DNA of 64,000 bases from Rheum nobile (GCA_027886185.1 WOAB01000109.1:10706501-10770500), one strand, 5' to 3'; counted from the stretch's first letter, positions 1 through 11,753 are shown. The notes: generated from the sequence alone by a model not told the origin. Numbers and translations: made by a program.

Positions 1-1462
1 TTTGTTGTTGACGCGTTCCCGTACAAAATGGTAGTCCAAACTAAGGTGTTTAATGCGGTGATGTTGGACTGGATTGACTGCTAGATATGTGGCACCAATG
101 TTATCACACCATAGGATTGGCGGGTTTGGAAGGCGAATCCCCAACTCATAAAGCAATGACTGCAACCCGAGGATCTCACAGGTAGCATGTGCAACAGCTC
201 AGTACTCCGCTTCAGTCGACGAGCGGGATACGGTAGGCTGTTTCTTGGAGATCCAAGACACAAGGTTCTGTCCATGGAAGATGTAGTATGAACTCGTCAA
301 ACGCCGATCATGAGGATCACCAGCCCAATCGGCGTCGGAAAAGGCGGCAAGAGAAGTGCTCACGGCTGAGGACAGTAAGAGGCGATGAACTGCTGTTGCA
401 TTAAGATATCGCAATATCCTCTTTACCCCTTGCCAATGCTTGTCATCCGGAGAGTGCATAGCTTGGCACACCCGATTTACAACAAAGGATATATCGGGTC
501 GCGTGAAGGCTAGGTACTGTAACCCGCCAACAATACTCCTATAAAGAGTAGGATCATCAAAGGCCACTGTTGCATCTGTGCAGGACACAAAATTGGTCGC
601 CATAGGTGTTGAAACAGCTTTGGAATTCTGCATTTTGGCTCTCTGGACAAGGTCTTTAATGTACTTGGTTTGTGAGAGGTAGAACCCAGCCTCAGTACGC
701 TGCACTTCTATGCCCAAAAAGTAATGAAGAGCCCCCAGATCCTTGATCGGAAACTGCTCCGACAATGACTTGACAAAGGATGAAGATAAAGCCTTTGTGC
801 TTGAGAAAACAAGTAGATCATCAATGTACACTAGAACAAACACAACATGGTCCCCTTGGCGATAGGTAAAAAGTGACGAGTCAGCACGAGAGGATTGAAA
901 ACCCATAGTAATTAATAAGAGAATCACTCAACCGAGAAAACCAAGCCCGAGGGGCTTGTTTTAGACCATAAAGAGAGCGGTTAAGTTTGCAAATATGTGA
1001 AGGAAAAGAGGAATTAGAGAAACCTGGGGGTTGTGAGACAAAGACGTCTTCCATCAAGGTCCCGTGCAAGAAGGCATTTTGTACATCGAGTTGTCGAACC
1101 GACCACTTGGACATGGCTGCTAAGGAAAGGAGGAGGCGAATGGTAGAGGGCTTAGCCACCGGGCTAAAGGTTTCGACATAATCCAAACCATGGACTTGAT
1201 TGTACCCCTTGGCTACAAGGCGAGCTTTACGCCTTTCGATTGTACCATCGACATATCGCTTGGTTTTGAAAACCCATTTGACTCCCAAAACATTGGAGGA
1301 GGTGGATGGAGGAACAAGGTTCCATGTGTTGGTGTAAAGTAGAGCCTTGAATTCGGCATCCATGGCGGCCCGCCATTCGGGAAATTTGGAGGCCTCGGTG
1401 TATGATGTGGGCTCATCCGGGACATCAATCGTGGCCGAGCACGCATGGGGTGGCCAGGGCAC
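1..1462 (-). pseudogene. Element A reverse transcriptase and RNase H
   Basis: Two overlapping frames make up the RT-RH region. The N-terminal RT (1,462 down to about 905) carries the copia signature DVQNAFLHGTLMEDVFVSQP and the LYGLKQAPRAWF block. After a frameshift near 905 the second frame carries the catalytic YIDDLLVFS block, the FLGIEV block, and RNase H with the SDADWAGD motif and STEAEY. An in-frame TGA follows STEAEY near 198, where family members usually have an Arg codon, so a CGA-to-TGA change is likely. Coding continues with the ILWCDN RNase H motif and stays open to base 1. In a live element this would copy the RNA template and degrade it inside virus-like particles. Confidence 0.92.
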
Positions 1463-1482
1463 CGTGCCATCGATGCGGACTA

Positions 1483-2291
1483 GGGGTCAGGTTATATGGG
1501 ACTTGGAACGTGTCTGCATTTGATGAAGTGGAGTGGGAGGAAGACTCTGGTCTTGTGGGTCAATTTGTGATGGAGAAAGCCCAGAAGGTAAGCCCAAGGG
1601 AGTTTGGTTGGATGTGTTTGAGTCTGGTGGATGGACCGAGCTGGGATTAGTATTTGGGTTGGGCAAAGATGGCCCAGTGTGGGAGGTAACGGCTCGAGGT
1701 AACAAATGAGAGAGGGCAGGAAGGGATGTGTATGATGGTGTAGGAAGAGTGTATGGATTTGTGTTTGGGTAGGGAAAGGTTGGTTCATGGAAAATGACAT
1801 CCCGTGATATGTAGAGATGGTCTCCAACCTAATCATAGCATAGGTAACCTCGATGGTTGCTTGCATACTCGAGGAAAAGGGAGGGAGTTGAGCGGAAAGA
1901 TAATTTATGGGTGCGGTATGGGCGAAGGTTGGGAAAGTATAGACAACTAAAGACCCATAGTTGGGTATAGTCGGGTCGAGTGTTAAAGATACTCATATGG
2001 GGTTTTGTTTTGAAGAATTGGGGTGGGGAGGTGGTTTATGAGATAGGTGGCCGTTTGGAATGCATGGTCCCAAAACTTGAGTAGTAGTTGGGCCTGTTTG
2101 AGGAGGGTAAGACCGGTATCAACTATCCGGCGATGGCGAGTCTCAATACTCCCGTTTTGTTGATGGGAATATGGACAAGAGATCCGATGCATGATCCCCA
2201 TGGATTGAAAAAGAGGTTTGAGTGGTTTGAATTCGGTTCCCCCATCCGTTTGGATATAAGAGATTTTGGTGGAGAAAAATTTGGTGGCGAA
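1483..2291 (-). pseudogene. Element A integrase C-terminal half and linker
   Basis: On the minus strand just inside the B insertion the frame reads through the block with QTDGGTEF (second catalytic Asp of the DDE triad). It then has the SCPYSHQQNGSIETRHRRIVD block, where the third catalytic Glu sits in NGSIETRHR, followed by the usual linker motif GYLCYD...LYISRDVIF. Stops interrupt the linker near 1,830 and near 1,487. The Pro- and Ser-rich stretch ending in MQTRSKS is the typical low-complexity spacer before copia RT. The first catalytic Asp is on the other side of the insertion, at about 30.2 kb. Confidence 0.85.
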
Positions 2292-2648
2292 TGTGATACC
2301 CCGTATTTCTGTAAGGTTATTTTGGGAATTTTGGGAATTTTCCCGAGTACCCGTTTCGTACGTCGAATTTAATTCAGATAGTTTGATACATTCTGTAATG
2401 TGCTCTGCCTCTGTAATATTTTTCTCAGTGAAATAACATATAGTCGATGCATTTTGGGAGTTAATACTCGTCCGTGTACGAATATTTTTAACACGGGGTT
2501 AAGATTATTGCCCAAGAGTTATCATCCAATGGGCACTAAAGTACAAGTTTGTTACCCTAATGTTTTTATCCAAGAGGCAAAGTGCAAGGTTATTACCCAA
2601 GGGATGGGAAGGAAGCTTCCTATCACCTTCCTCCCCCTTGGATTTGCC

Positions 2649-2657
2649 TATATAAGG
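2649..2657 (+). promoter_or_regulatory. Probable LTR TATA box (element B, 5' LTR)
   Basis: TATATAAGG in an otherwise GC-balanced context, about 360 bp into the LTR. The 3' LTR copy is at 10,137-10,145. Transcription would be expected to start about 30 bp downstream, which places the GC-rich array inside the transcribed leader. The position is inferred from the motif only. Confidence 0.6.
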
Positions 2658-2884
2658 ATGGCTTGGGAGGAAGAGAGAGAGCTAGTTTCATAAGCTCTCA
2701 AACTCTAAAAAACGCTCTCTTCGGGAAAGCTCAAGTCGAACGTCGGAGCTCGTTTGGTGTCGTTTCCGGTGGCCAAGAGAAGCTTGGGAGGCCCTTAGAA
2801 GCCTAGAAACCAAGCAAGGCGAAAGACGAGCCAAACCGATCGTCGAGGGTGAGTTTTTCCTCTCGTATTTCAGTTTCTGTTTAG

Positions 2885-3120
2885 CGATGGCGACCGCCGG
2901 ATAGAGGCGGCGACCGCCGGCTTGAAGGCGGCGACCGCCGACCAGAACACGGCGCCCGCCGTGATGAGCTCGGCGACCGCCGTGATGAGCACGGCGACCG
3001 CCGTGAAGATGTGGCCACCGCCGTGAGGAGCCGTGAAGAGCGGCGCCCGCTGCATTTGGGCGGCGCCCGCCACAGCCGAGGCGGCGCCCGCCGCAAGTGG
3101 GGCGGCGCCCGCTGCAAGTT
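2885..3120 (+). repeat. GC-rich palindromic minisatellite in element B LTR
   Basis: About a dozen degenerate copies of a self-complementary core, CGGCGACCGCCG or CGGCGCCCGCCG, separated by short spacers such as TGATGAGCA. The other LTR has the same array at 10,373-10,612, with small differences in core sequence and spacers. The long open frames crossing it on both strands (Arg/Gly/Ala-rich) are by-products of the stop-free repeat and are not genes. The same core recurs in element D, an unrelated family. Confidence 0.9.
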
Positions 3121-4736
3121 TGGTTGTTGGCCGGTTGCTTTCGTGGCTTCCGTGGCCTTCGTTCGGATTTCATTTCCTTCGATTCCTTTCGTTCTTTCTT
3201 AGATCTGTATTGTTGTTTGTCGAATCTAACTTAGGGTTTCTTTGTGGGTCGATCCGAAGGAATCTGTGCTCCAGATCTGTCCCTGTGTCGAGCCCGGAAT
3301 CCCGTCGTTAGACTTCATTCAAACTCTGCGGATTCAGGCAAGTTACGGTTCGCTCTTGCTCATCGTTTCATATTTACATTAATTATCAGCTGTTTATCTG
3401 AGTAATTCATTTGGAATGATTATTGTGTTTGTCTGGAAATGTATTATAAACTGTTTTGGAAACTGTAATAATGATATTATAATAGGTTGTATATCTGTTA
3501 GAATAACGCTATTATTTATGTTCGCCTTGAGGGCATTTATGTGGATTTATCCTGAACTATTGTTGTGCTCGAACGGTTAGTTAGCACGAGTATTTGTAGG
3601 AACACCTGGACTCCGAGAGGTCCATTTGTTTCTTTATAACTTGGGGAAAAGGGCGATCAAGACCCTACGATAGTAGAAGCTTGGACTCTGTGAGGTTCAT
3701 TCCTTCGATATAAGTCCAGAGGCTTGGATTCTGTGAGGTCCATTCCTTAGTTGTATGTCATGCGTGACAGAGCATATGTTTAAAAGCTTATAATGTAATG
3801 TGGGTTTTGGAATTTAATAAGATAAAGTGCCTGAGTGCACATAATTAATATACCTTTGGCGAGTAGTACAGCTAAGTAAATAGTGCAGCTAGGAAAGCTC
3901 GTCTCGACTTTTGATCAGAGTACGTTCTCTTTCCAATCTGGATTCACTGTAAGCGATGAGATTGGTCGTGAACCGAAACATCTAAGTCAGCTTTTAAATC
4001 ACTGATGTCTGATTCTTTAAACGTTCCAGATTTGTCATATTTCCTTAAAGACTCAATCTCTTGGAGTCTCTTTTCGGGTCGATTTCTGTGAAGATTCAGT
4101 CTTCCAGAATCTTCTCTTGTGCATACCTCTTGTTTATTCCCGTAGGAGTATGATGGTTGACTATCGTCATCGGTTATTATTCGAGAAGCGATGAGTCTAA
4201 CCTAATACGACTGCTTCGAACCACTCTGCTTTGTACCCTTGTATAGTCTATTCAGTAGACTAACCAACCGCAATTGTTCTCTGCATGGTTGGCTGGTGTC
4301 ATCCGTTCGATTCGGCACATCAGATAGAGCGAAGATATGAGGAGACTAGATTGACTATGAAGACGACGATTGTTTTTGGATGTTTTTAATAATTTCTTTT
4401 AATCAGGTTGAGATCCTTGGGAGATGACCATTGTGGTCAAGATCCTTGTTTGTAATATATTTAAAAGACTTCCGCTGTACCTTGTTTAAAAGACTTCCGC
4501 TGTACCTTCTTTAAAGACTTCCGCTGTACTTTGTTAAACTCTGTGTTTGTCCTATTCGGGATTGGGATGTAATCCCGGGACTCATGTTTTATATGAATAA
4601 AGTTATCATTTTGTATCATTGTATTTCATGGTTTGTATTCATACGGTAAAGCCTTGGGTGATCTCGGTAAGGAACACTGAGGTCACTGGCGGTAATACCT
4701 TTCCAAATGGGTTCAGATTTGGGGGTGTTACAGTTG

Positions 4737-4749
4737 TGGTATCAGAGCC
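4737..4749 (+). other. Primer binding site of element B
   Basis: TGGTATCAGAGCC begins five bases after the LTR end. It is complementary to the 3' end of initiator Met tRNA, the usual primer for this kind of plant element, and confirms plus orientation. Confidence 0.85.
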
Positions 4750-5183
4750 AAAGGTTTTAAAACGGGTTTGGGATTTTATAAATCATTTATCCGTTTTTGA
4801 AAATGCTTTAAAAGGGCTCGAAATTTTCAAAGTAAAAAGAATTTCAAAACACCGTTCATAGTCGTGTCTTCTATATAGTCTGATGTAGTAAGCTTGCTTC
4901 TATGTCTAGAAAGACTAATTTATTTCTCGTTGCCCTGCTAGATATGGGTGCATTCTGTTCTCTTCAGAGGAACCCGGGAGAAGCCGAGGTAGTTTCGCCA
5001 TCTCCAGTTAGGCTTAATTCCCAGTTCGCTCGTTGTGATTTGAGGTTGTAGAACCTAGTATCTCAGTTTCAATTCATCAATATAAATTTATGAGTTTGAT
5101 CTATTCTAAGTTGATTTTATTACAATAAGTATATCATAATGATACTAATGTGATAAAATCCTTGGAATTTGATCGATAAACAG
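4750..5183 (+). other. Untranslated leader of element B
   Basis: AT-rich stretch between the primer binding site and the gag start. It has no open frame of note. It would hold packaging signals in an active element, but none can be recognised here. Confidence 0.6.
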
Positions 5184-6513
5184 ATGGTGAACACAAGGAA
5201 CGTTATCCGTGCTGGTGCTGGGCCGAGTAATGACCTCAGACCAAACCCGAGGATTGATGCAGACCCATCAGGAGAGCGTGAGTATGTCTTCAACAATAAT
5301 CCAAGAGGAAATGGCCAAGCTCAGGCTGGCGCTCCAGTAGTGCTCGATGCAGCAACAGTCGCAGCAATTCGGGGGATTGTTATGCAAGCATTCACCGAGA
5401 TAATGCGACCAATCGCACCTCAGGCACAAGGAGTGCCAGTACCTCCAGAAGTTCCGAGGTTTAAGGAACAAGAGAACCAGGTACTACAGGGAGGCGTGAT
5501 CAGGAATAGAGGGGAATATGGCCGAGCTCTGAAGGCCATTAACTCTATGAGACCCGACAGCTACGATGGAAAGGGAGAGTCAATCAGAGTGGCTCATTGG
5601 TTTTCCCACATGGAGCAATTGTTCCGTAATGTGGAGTGCACTGAAGCGGAGAAAGTACACATAGCTTCTCTACAGTTGAAGGAAGAAGCCAGTGAATGGT
5701 GGGAGAGTACCGGCTTAGCTGATAGCCCGGTGTTGACCTGGTCAATTATTTAAGACCAAGATGACGGACCATTTCTTCTCTCGTGCTATGAGGGAGGAGA
5801 AACACAAGGAGTTCTTGTATCCTAAGACGGATGGATTGAAGGTGACCGAGCTTGCCACTAAATTCAATCATTTGCTGCAGTATGCTGAACCAGAGATATC
5901 CAGTGAGGCTCAGAAGATCTGGTACTTCCATGAATGGATGAACCCAGATATTAAACCATGGATGGTGCACCACACATGCTCTACTCTCGAGCAGTATGTG
6001 GATGCGGCCTACAAGTTGGAGGTAACTCTGGAGGAGTCAACCAGGAAGTGTGATAGCCAGAGGCAAGTGCAGAACCAGCCTCAGGCAAGTGGGTTTAAAC
6101 GTCCCGCACCACCTTCTGATTTTACCAAGTCCAGCAAGGCAAAGACAGAAACGACTCGAGATGTGTCAACTCAGCAATCGGGTCAGAGCAAGAGTCTGAT
6201 CCAATGCCATAATTGTGGTGCATCTGGGCACAAGAATTTTGCATGTCGGAATGAGAAGAAGACTTGTTTTGGTTGTGGAAAGGAAGGACATATGCAGAGG
6301 TTCTGTCGGCAGGGAATGCAAAAAGGAGCGGAGTCACAACAGGGGTCTGTTAATCCAAACAACAGACCTAGGTTTAAACCAGCAGAGACTTCCAATCCTT
6401 CGATGCAGACAACTGCGCAGGATAAGAGAAAAGCCCCAGTGACTTCTGGAAGTCAGGGTCAACGTCTTTATGTGATGCGTGAGGCGGATGGACCCTATGC
6501 TCCTAATGCTTAG
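5184..6513 (+). pseudogene. Element B gag polyprotein (frameshifted)
   Basis: The most likely start is the ATG at 5,184 (MVNTRN...), typical for this group. The first frame carries the capsid-type retrotransposon gag block (SYDGKGESIRVAHWF, then LKEEASEWWEST). It runs into a stop at about 5,751 because of a one-base shift. The second frame (5,761-6,513) continues the gag block and has two CCHC zinc knuckles, CHNCGASGHKNFAC and CFGCGKEGHMQRFC. The product would form the virus-like particle and bind genomic RNA. The C-terminal zinc-knuckle region is paralogous to the segment at 8,461-8,940. Confidence 0.9.
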
Positions 6514-7990
6514 AGTACTTTGTATCTGCATTACACTTTTGTTAGTGTGTTGTTGATGTGGGTGCTACCCAGACTTTCATTTTGGATGGTTGTAAGTTAA
6601 GTTCTGTATGCGGCTAAGTTTGTGAACCTTTGGTTATAAATATTATTAATATGAAATATTTGGTTAGAACCAATCGTCTGTCGGAATTGTCGATTACCAT
6701 CAAGGGTAAGAAATTCAAAGCGATTTGACCTAAATAACCATGGTCCCATACGATAATTATTCTCGATATGGATTGACGGAAGCGTCATAAGGCAGTGATA
6801 GACTTCAGTTTTTGATATTCTTGTGGTTAGAGGATTTCTGGGTGTCTTTCCAGAAGATATTCCTGGATACCCCAAATCGTGTTGTGGAGTTTGCCGTTGA
6901 TCTCGAGCCGAGTACCACGCCGATCTCTAAGGCATCGTACCGGATGGCTCATGTTGAGATGCAAGAGTTGAAGAAGCAACTCAAGGATCTTCTTGACAAA
7001 AGTTATATAAAGCTGAGTGCATCACCTTGAGTAGAAGTGCCCTAGTTTTATTTGTCAAAAAGAAAGATGGACCGTTTCGACTTTGTTTTGACTTTCGAGA
7101 GTTGAATAAAGTCACGATCAAGAGCAAGTATCTGTTGCCAAGGAGTGATGATCTGTTGGATCAACTACAAGGAGCAAAAGTTTTCTCCAAGATCGACCGG
7201 AGGTCTGGTTTTTATCAGCTCAGGATTCGTGAGGATGATATTCCGAGGATTGCGTTCGGACGAGAGATGGTCACTACGAGTTTATAGTCATGCCATCTGG
7301 GCTTCGAATGCTCCAGCAGTTTTCATGAACCTAGTGCATCGATGTTTTAGACCAGTACTTGAATAAGTTCATAGTGGTCTTCATCAATGGCATTTTGATA
7401 TTTTCCCGAGCAAGGAAGCTCACAGGGAACATCTGCAGATTGCTTTATCGGTCCTTAGACCAAGTCGGCTGTACGCAAAGTGGGCTAAGTGCGATTGTTG
7501 GATCTAGAAGTGGCTTTCTTAGGTCATGTGATCAATAAGAATGAGGTTATGGTTATTCCCCAGAAGAGTGAATCAGTAGTTGTTTGGAAGCGGCCTCAGG
7601 GTGTGAGCGAGGTGCGCAGTTTCCCAGAGCTTGCTGAGCATTATAGACGGTTCATGGAAGGATTTTTCTAAGATCACTCCACCTATGACCAGTCTGTTCC
7701 ACAAGGTCAACAAGAAGTTGTCTGGGATGACAAGTGCAAGACCAGTTTTCAAGAAGTTGAAACAGTGTCTGACTTATGCACCAGTTTTGGCGTTGTCGGA
7801 AGGAATGATGGTTATATGGTCTATAGTAATGCTTCGAGAAATGGGTTGGGATGTGTCTTTGATGCAGAGGGGCAAGGTTATTGCATACGCATCTAGACAA
7901 TTGAAAACCTATGAAGCAAACTAACCAACACATGACCTAGAACTAGCAGCAATAATGTTTGCATTGGAAACTGAGGTTACTTGGGTGACC
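6514..7990 (+). pseudogene. Element B protease, reverse transcriptase and RNase H remnants
   Basis: The protease survives as DVGATQTFI at 6,554-6,580; active plant gypsy proteases have DTGA or DSGA, so the catalytic triplet is altered. RT is broken over several frames: RLCFDFRELNKVT and the LLPRSDDLLDQLQGAKVFSKID block at about 7,075-7,200, then FINGILIFS at 7,380-7,406 where active enzymes have FIDDILIYS. Both catalytic Asp codons are thus replaced (7,386-7,391). RNase H shows YSNASRNGLG (Asp to Asn in the usual YSDAS) and KVIAYASRQL. At about 7,970 the RNase H frame joins integrase sequence directly, so the rest of RNase H and the front of integrase are deleted. Confidence 0.88.
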
Positions 7991-7999
7991 CAGAGGTCA

Positions 8000-8459
8000 G
8001 CAGAAGTTTTCCACCAGGAGATTGTCCGTTTACATGGCATTCCTAAAGACCATTGTATCGGATCGAGATGGCCGATTCATGTCAAGGTTCTGGCAAGAGC
8101 TTTATAAGGCCATGGGAACTGAATTAAGATTCAGTACATCATTTCATCCTCAGACAGATGGACAGTCTGAAAGGACCATCCAGACCCTGGAGGATATGCT
8201 AAGAGCATGTGCACTCGATCGTCCGACTAGCTGGGAAGACAGCCCGAGTCTGATTGAGTTCACGTACAATAATAGCTGGCATGCTAAGATCAAGATGGCT
8301 CCATTTGAAGCTTTGTATGGTCTCAAATGCAAATCTTCGATTTGTTGGGATAAGAATGCCGACAAGATTCTGCTTGGACCAGAGTTGGTCGAAAGGACAG
8401 CTCTAGACATTGCTTGATTAGACAGAGGATATTGACCGCCCAGAGTCGACAGAGATCAC
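8000..8459 (+). pseudogene. Element B integrase, C-terminal part
   Basis: Starts abruptly inside the catalytic core with IVSDRDGRFMSRFW (second catalytic Asp). It continues through the STSFHPQTDGQSERTIQTLED block (third catalytic residue, Glu in QSERT) and then the core/C-terminal boundary with IRQRILTAQSRQ in another frame. The HHCC zinc-binding domain and first catalytic Asp are missing because of the deletion at about 7,970. At about 8,460 the sequence switches into gag-like sequence instead of finishing the integrase tail. Confidence 0.85.
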
Positions 8460-8460
8460 A

Positions 8461-8940
8461 TTGGAGGAGTCTGCCCATAAACGGGAGAAGCAAGTTAAGG
8501 AAAAGGGTGGGCAACATGATCGCCAGGTTGGTTCATTCAAACGACCGGCATCGCCTACCAAGTTTGAAAAGTCTGGTCGTGCCAAGACCGAGACAACTCA
8601 GTCTGACTCTGCCAGAGGCTCAGGTTGGAGCAACAGAGTAATTCAGTGCCACAACTGTGGTGAAGTTGGGCATAAAAAAAAATTTAATTGCCAAAAGGAC
8701 AAGAGAGTATGTCATAATTGTGGGAGAGAAGGCCACATAAAAACATACTGCAGACTGAAGGGTCAGGGACCAATGCAGTCTTATCAGGCGTCAAATGTTG
8801 GCGATGGGCAGAACCCAAGGCCAGAGGCATCTGCTCCTGAGCAGTCTATGGCTCGTAATAAAGGCAAAGCGCCTATGGGGTCTTCAGGCCAAGGGCAAAG
8901 ACTCTTTGTAATGAGCCAAGCCAACGGAGAAGAACCCTGA
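8461..8940 (+). pseudogene. Second gag C-terminal segment in element B (zinc knuckles)
   Basis: An open frame of 159 codons starting LEES and carrying two CCHC knuckles, CHNCGEVGHKKKFNC (with an extra Lys in the spacing) and CHNCGREGHIKTYC, then GQGQRLFVM near its end. Block by block it parallels the C-terminal half of the first gag (6,025-6,513: TLEES, FKRPAPP, IQCHNCG, GQRLYVM), but many residues differ, so it is not a recent duplicate. Its place downstream of integrase is abnormal for any gypsy lineage. A template switch or illegitimate recombination with a related subfamily is the likely origin (inference). Confidence 0.85.
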
Positions 8941-9779
8941 TCCATTAAGTTGTATTTATGTCAAGTCTTTCTTTAAGATTAAGGAGTAGCGACGTGTGTC
9001 GATAATCTCCGTGGTATCGTGATCTGGTTGTTTAACTTTTGTTAGTTAAGGTAATGTTTGAATGATAATGAAGTGTTTCCTTGTTTTGGAAATTTCAGAA
9101 TGCGTTATCGTTACGAATTAGTTGTTCATACGAAACCTCGTAAGTGTCAAGAACAGCTTATGCCAAGTAAGGATAAAGACTGTCGGACTTATGGTGGTGG
9201 AGTATTGTGGGTAACTTAGATGTTCGTCCCCTATATGATCAATCACAGGGTCGACTCTGCTGTTTAAATCTAAATCCATTCCTAAGATTCTTCTTCATAT
9301 ATAGAGTATGTCATCTATAAGGCTGAGTGCAACTCTTTGAGGAAGATTAAGTTGTAAGAGTTGTTGTGTTAAGAAGAAAGGTTGCAGTTTAAGAGGGGAT
9401 ATGCCAATGATCCCGATGTATTAAAGATTCAGTAAAGAGAATTGTCTATATACACCTAAGGAATAAAGTGGTAAGCGGTATCCCATACGCTGAGTTTTTT
9501 CTTCAAGCTTCCTTAAGAGATAAATGATGAACTTGTGGAGTTATGTTCGGAGAGACTAAGAGCTATCTCTCATAAGTGAGTTGTGTTATAAGCATCGAGA
9601 CGAGCGAATCATTTTCAGAATGATATCCTAAGGAATTAAGAGTAATATCTCTTGTGATCCATTTCAAGGATGAAGTGAATAAGGATATTGAATCCAAGTG
9701 GTAAGATTGGTGTTGAGGCAGGACCCTCATTGGCTTAATGCAAGTTTCGGGGTCGAAACTTCTTTTAAGGGGGAGGTGA
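8941..9779 (+). other. 3' non-coding part and polypurine tract of element B
   Basis: No open frame is recognisable in the first 820 bp, which look like decayed pol or 3' untranslated sequence. The last bases hold the polypurine tract AAGGGGGAGG at 9,767-9,776, just before the 3' LTR, and GTTTCGGGGTCGAAACTTC just upstream. The same tract is present in reverse in element F (39,410-39,440), which links the two families. Confidence 0.7.
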
Positions 9780-11753
9780 TGTGGTACCCCGTATTTCTGT
9801 AAGGTTATTTTGGGAATTTTGGGAATTTTCCCGAGTACCCGTTTCGTACGTCGGATTTAATTCAGATAGTTTGAGACATTCTGTAATGTGCTCTGCCTCT
9901 GTAATATTTTTCTCAGTGAAATAACATACAATCGATGCATTTTGGGAGTTAATACTCGTTCGTGTACAAATATTTTTAACACGGGGTTAAGATTATTGCC
10001 CAAGAGTTATCATCCAATGGGCACTAAAGTACAAGTTTGTTACCCTAAGGTTTTTATACAAGAGGCAAAGTGCAAGGTTATTACCCAAGGGATGGGAAAT
10101 AAGCTTCCTATCACCTTCCTCCCCCTTGGATTTGCCTATATAAGGATGGCTTGGGAGGAAGAGAGAGGGCTAGTTTCATAAGCTCTCAAACTCTCAAAAA
10201 TGCTCTCTTCGGGAAAGCTCAAGTCAAACGTCGGAGCTCGTTTGGTGTCGTTTCCGGTGGCCAAGAGAAGCTTGGGAGGCCCTTAGAAGCCTAGAAACCA
10301 AGCAAGGCAAAAGACGAGCCAAACCGATCGTCGAGGGTGAGTTTTTCCTCTCGTATTTCAGTTTCTGTTTAGCGACGGCGACCGCCGGATAGAGGCGGCG
10401 ACCGCCGGCTTGAAGGCGGCGACTGCCGGCCAGAACACGGCGCCCGCCGTGATGAGCCCGGCGACCGCCGTGATGAGCACGACGACCGCCGTGAAGATGT
10501 GGCCACCGCCGTGAGAAGCCGTGAAGAGCGGCGCCCGCTGCATTTGGGCGGCGCCCGCCGCAAGTGGGGCGGCGCCCGCCGCAAGTGGGGCGGCGCCCGC
10601 TGCAAGTTTGGTTGTTGGCCGATTGCTGTTGTGGCTTCCGTGGCCTTCGTTTGGGTTTCGTTTCCTTCGATTCCTTTCGTTCTTTCTTAGATCTGTATTG
10701 TTGTTTGTCGAATCTAACTTAGGTTTTCTTTGTGGGTCGATCCAAAGGAATATGTGCTCCAGATCTGTCCCTGTGTCGAGCCCGAAATCCCGTCATTAGA
10801 CTTCATTCAAACTCTGCGGATTCAGGCAAGTGGCGGTTCGCTCTTGCTCATCGTTTCATATTTACATTAATTATCAGCTGTTTATCTGAGTAATTAATTT
10901 GGAATGATTATTGTGTTTGTCTGGAAATGGTTTTATAAACTGTTTTGGAAACTGTAATAATGATATTATAATAGGTTGTATATTTGTTAGAACAACGCTA
11001 TTATTTATGTTCGCTTTGAGGGCATTTATGTGGATTTATCCTGAACTATTGTTGTGCTTGAACTGTTAGTTAGCACGAGTATTCGTAGGAACACCTGGAC
11101 TCCGAGAGGTCCATTCGTTTCTTTATAACTTGGGGAAAATGGCGATCAAGACCCTACGATAGTAGAAGCTTGGACTCTGTGAGGTTCATTCCTTCGATAT
11201 AAGTCCAGAGGCTTGGATTCTGTGAGGTCCATTCCTTAGTTGTGTGTCCTGCGTGACAGAGCATATGTTTAAAAGCTTATAATGTAATGTGGGTTTTGGA
11301 ATTTAATAAGATAAAGTGCCCGAGTGCACATAATTAATATACCTTTGGCGAGTAGTGCAGCTAAGTAAATAGTGCAGCTAGGAAAGCTCGTCTCGACTTT
11401 TGATCAGAGTACGTTCTCTTTCCAATCTGGATTCGCTGTAAGCGGTGAGGTTGGTCGTGAACCGAAACATCTAAGTCAGCTTTTAAATCACTGATGTCTG
11501 ATTCTTTAAACGTTCCAGATTTGTCATATTTTCTTAAAGACTCAATCTCTTGGAGTCTCTTTTTGGGTCGATTTTTGTGAAGATTCAGTCTTCCAGAATC
11601 TTCTCTTGTGCATACCTCTTGTTTATTCCAGTAGGAGTATGATGGTTGACTATCGTCATCGGTTATTATTCGAGAAGTGATGAGTCTAACCTAATACGAC
11701 TGCTTCGAACCACTCTGCTTTGTACCCTTGTATAGTCTATTCAGTAGACTAAT
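9780..11753 (+). repeat. 3' LTR of element B, first part
   Basis: Starts TGTGGTACCCCG and follows the 5' LTR to the point equivalent to about 4,263, where element C is inserted. It includes the second TATA copy (10,137-10,145) and the second GC-rich array (10,373-10,612). Confidence 0.93.
10373..10612 (+). repeat. GC-rich palindromic minisatellite, second LTR copy
   Basis: Counterpart of 2,885-3,120. Compared with it, one stretch CACAGCCGAGG is replaced by a further CGCAAGTGGGG-type unit, so the array has changed by conversion or slippage since insertion. Confidence 0.9.

Larger units (their letters stand above)
1..2291 (-). mobile_element. Ty1/copia element A, pol half (left part of a split element)
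   Basis: Minus-strand copia retrotransposon whose gag and 5' LTR lie at 30,077-32,113. Element B was inserted between the halves. The five bases GCGAA occur at 2,287-2,291 and again at 30,072-30,076, directly flanking B, so the two halves were once contiguous. The part here runs, on the minus strand, from mid-integrase through the integrase-RT linker, reverse transcriptase and RNase H. It leaves the window at base 1 before the end of RNase H, so the 3' LTR is outside. The order gag-PR-IN-RT-RH across both halves is diagnostic for Ty1/copia. It is not functional: it has frameshifts and stops as well as the insertion. Confidence 0.93.
2292..4732 (+). repeat. 5' LTR of element B
   Basis: 2,441-bp LTR, TG...CA bounded, matching 9,780-11,753 joined to 29,600-30,071 over its whole length with scattered substitutions. 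It holds a TATA box at 2,649, a GC-rich palindromic array at 2,885-3,120, three tandem copies of a roughly 24-bp unit containing GACTTCCGCTGTAC at about 4,463-4,530, and an AATAAA polyadenylation-type signal at 4,596-4,601. Confidence 0.93.

Noticed and set aside
2688..3311. Long Arg/Gly/Ala-rich open frames on both strands
   Set aside because: They follow the GC-rich palindromic array, which lacks stop codons in several frames; the same happens at 10,358-10,799. No domain, and both lie in LTRs.
4737..4749. tRNA-like sequence
   Set aside because: It is only the 3'-end complement used as a primer binding site; no cloverleaf. The same applies to 12,890, 21,757, 31,849, 41,268, 49,399 and 56,413.
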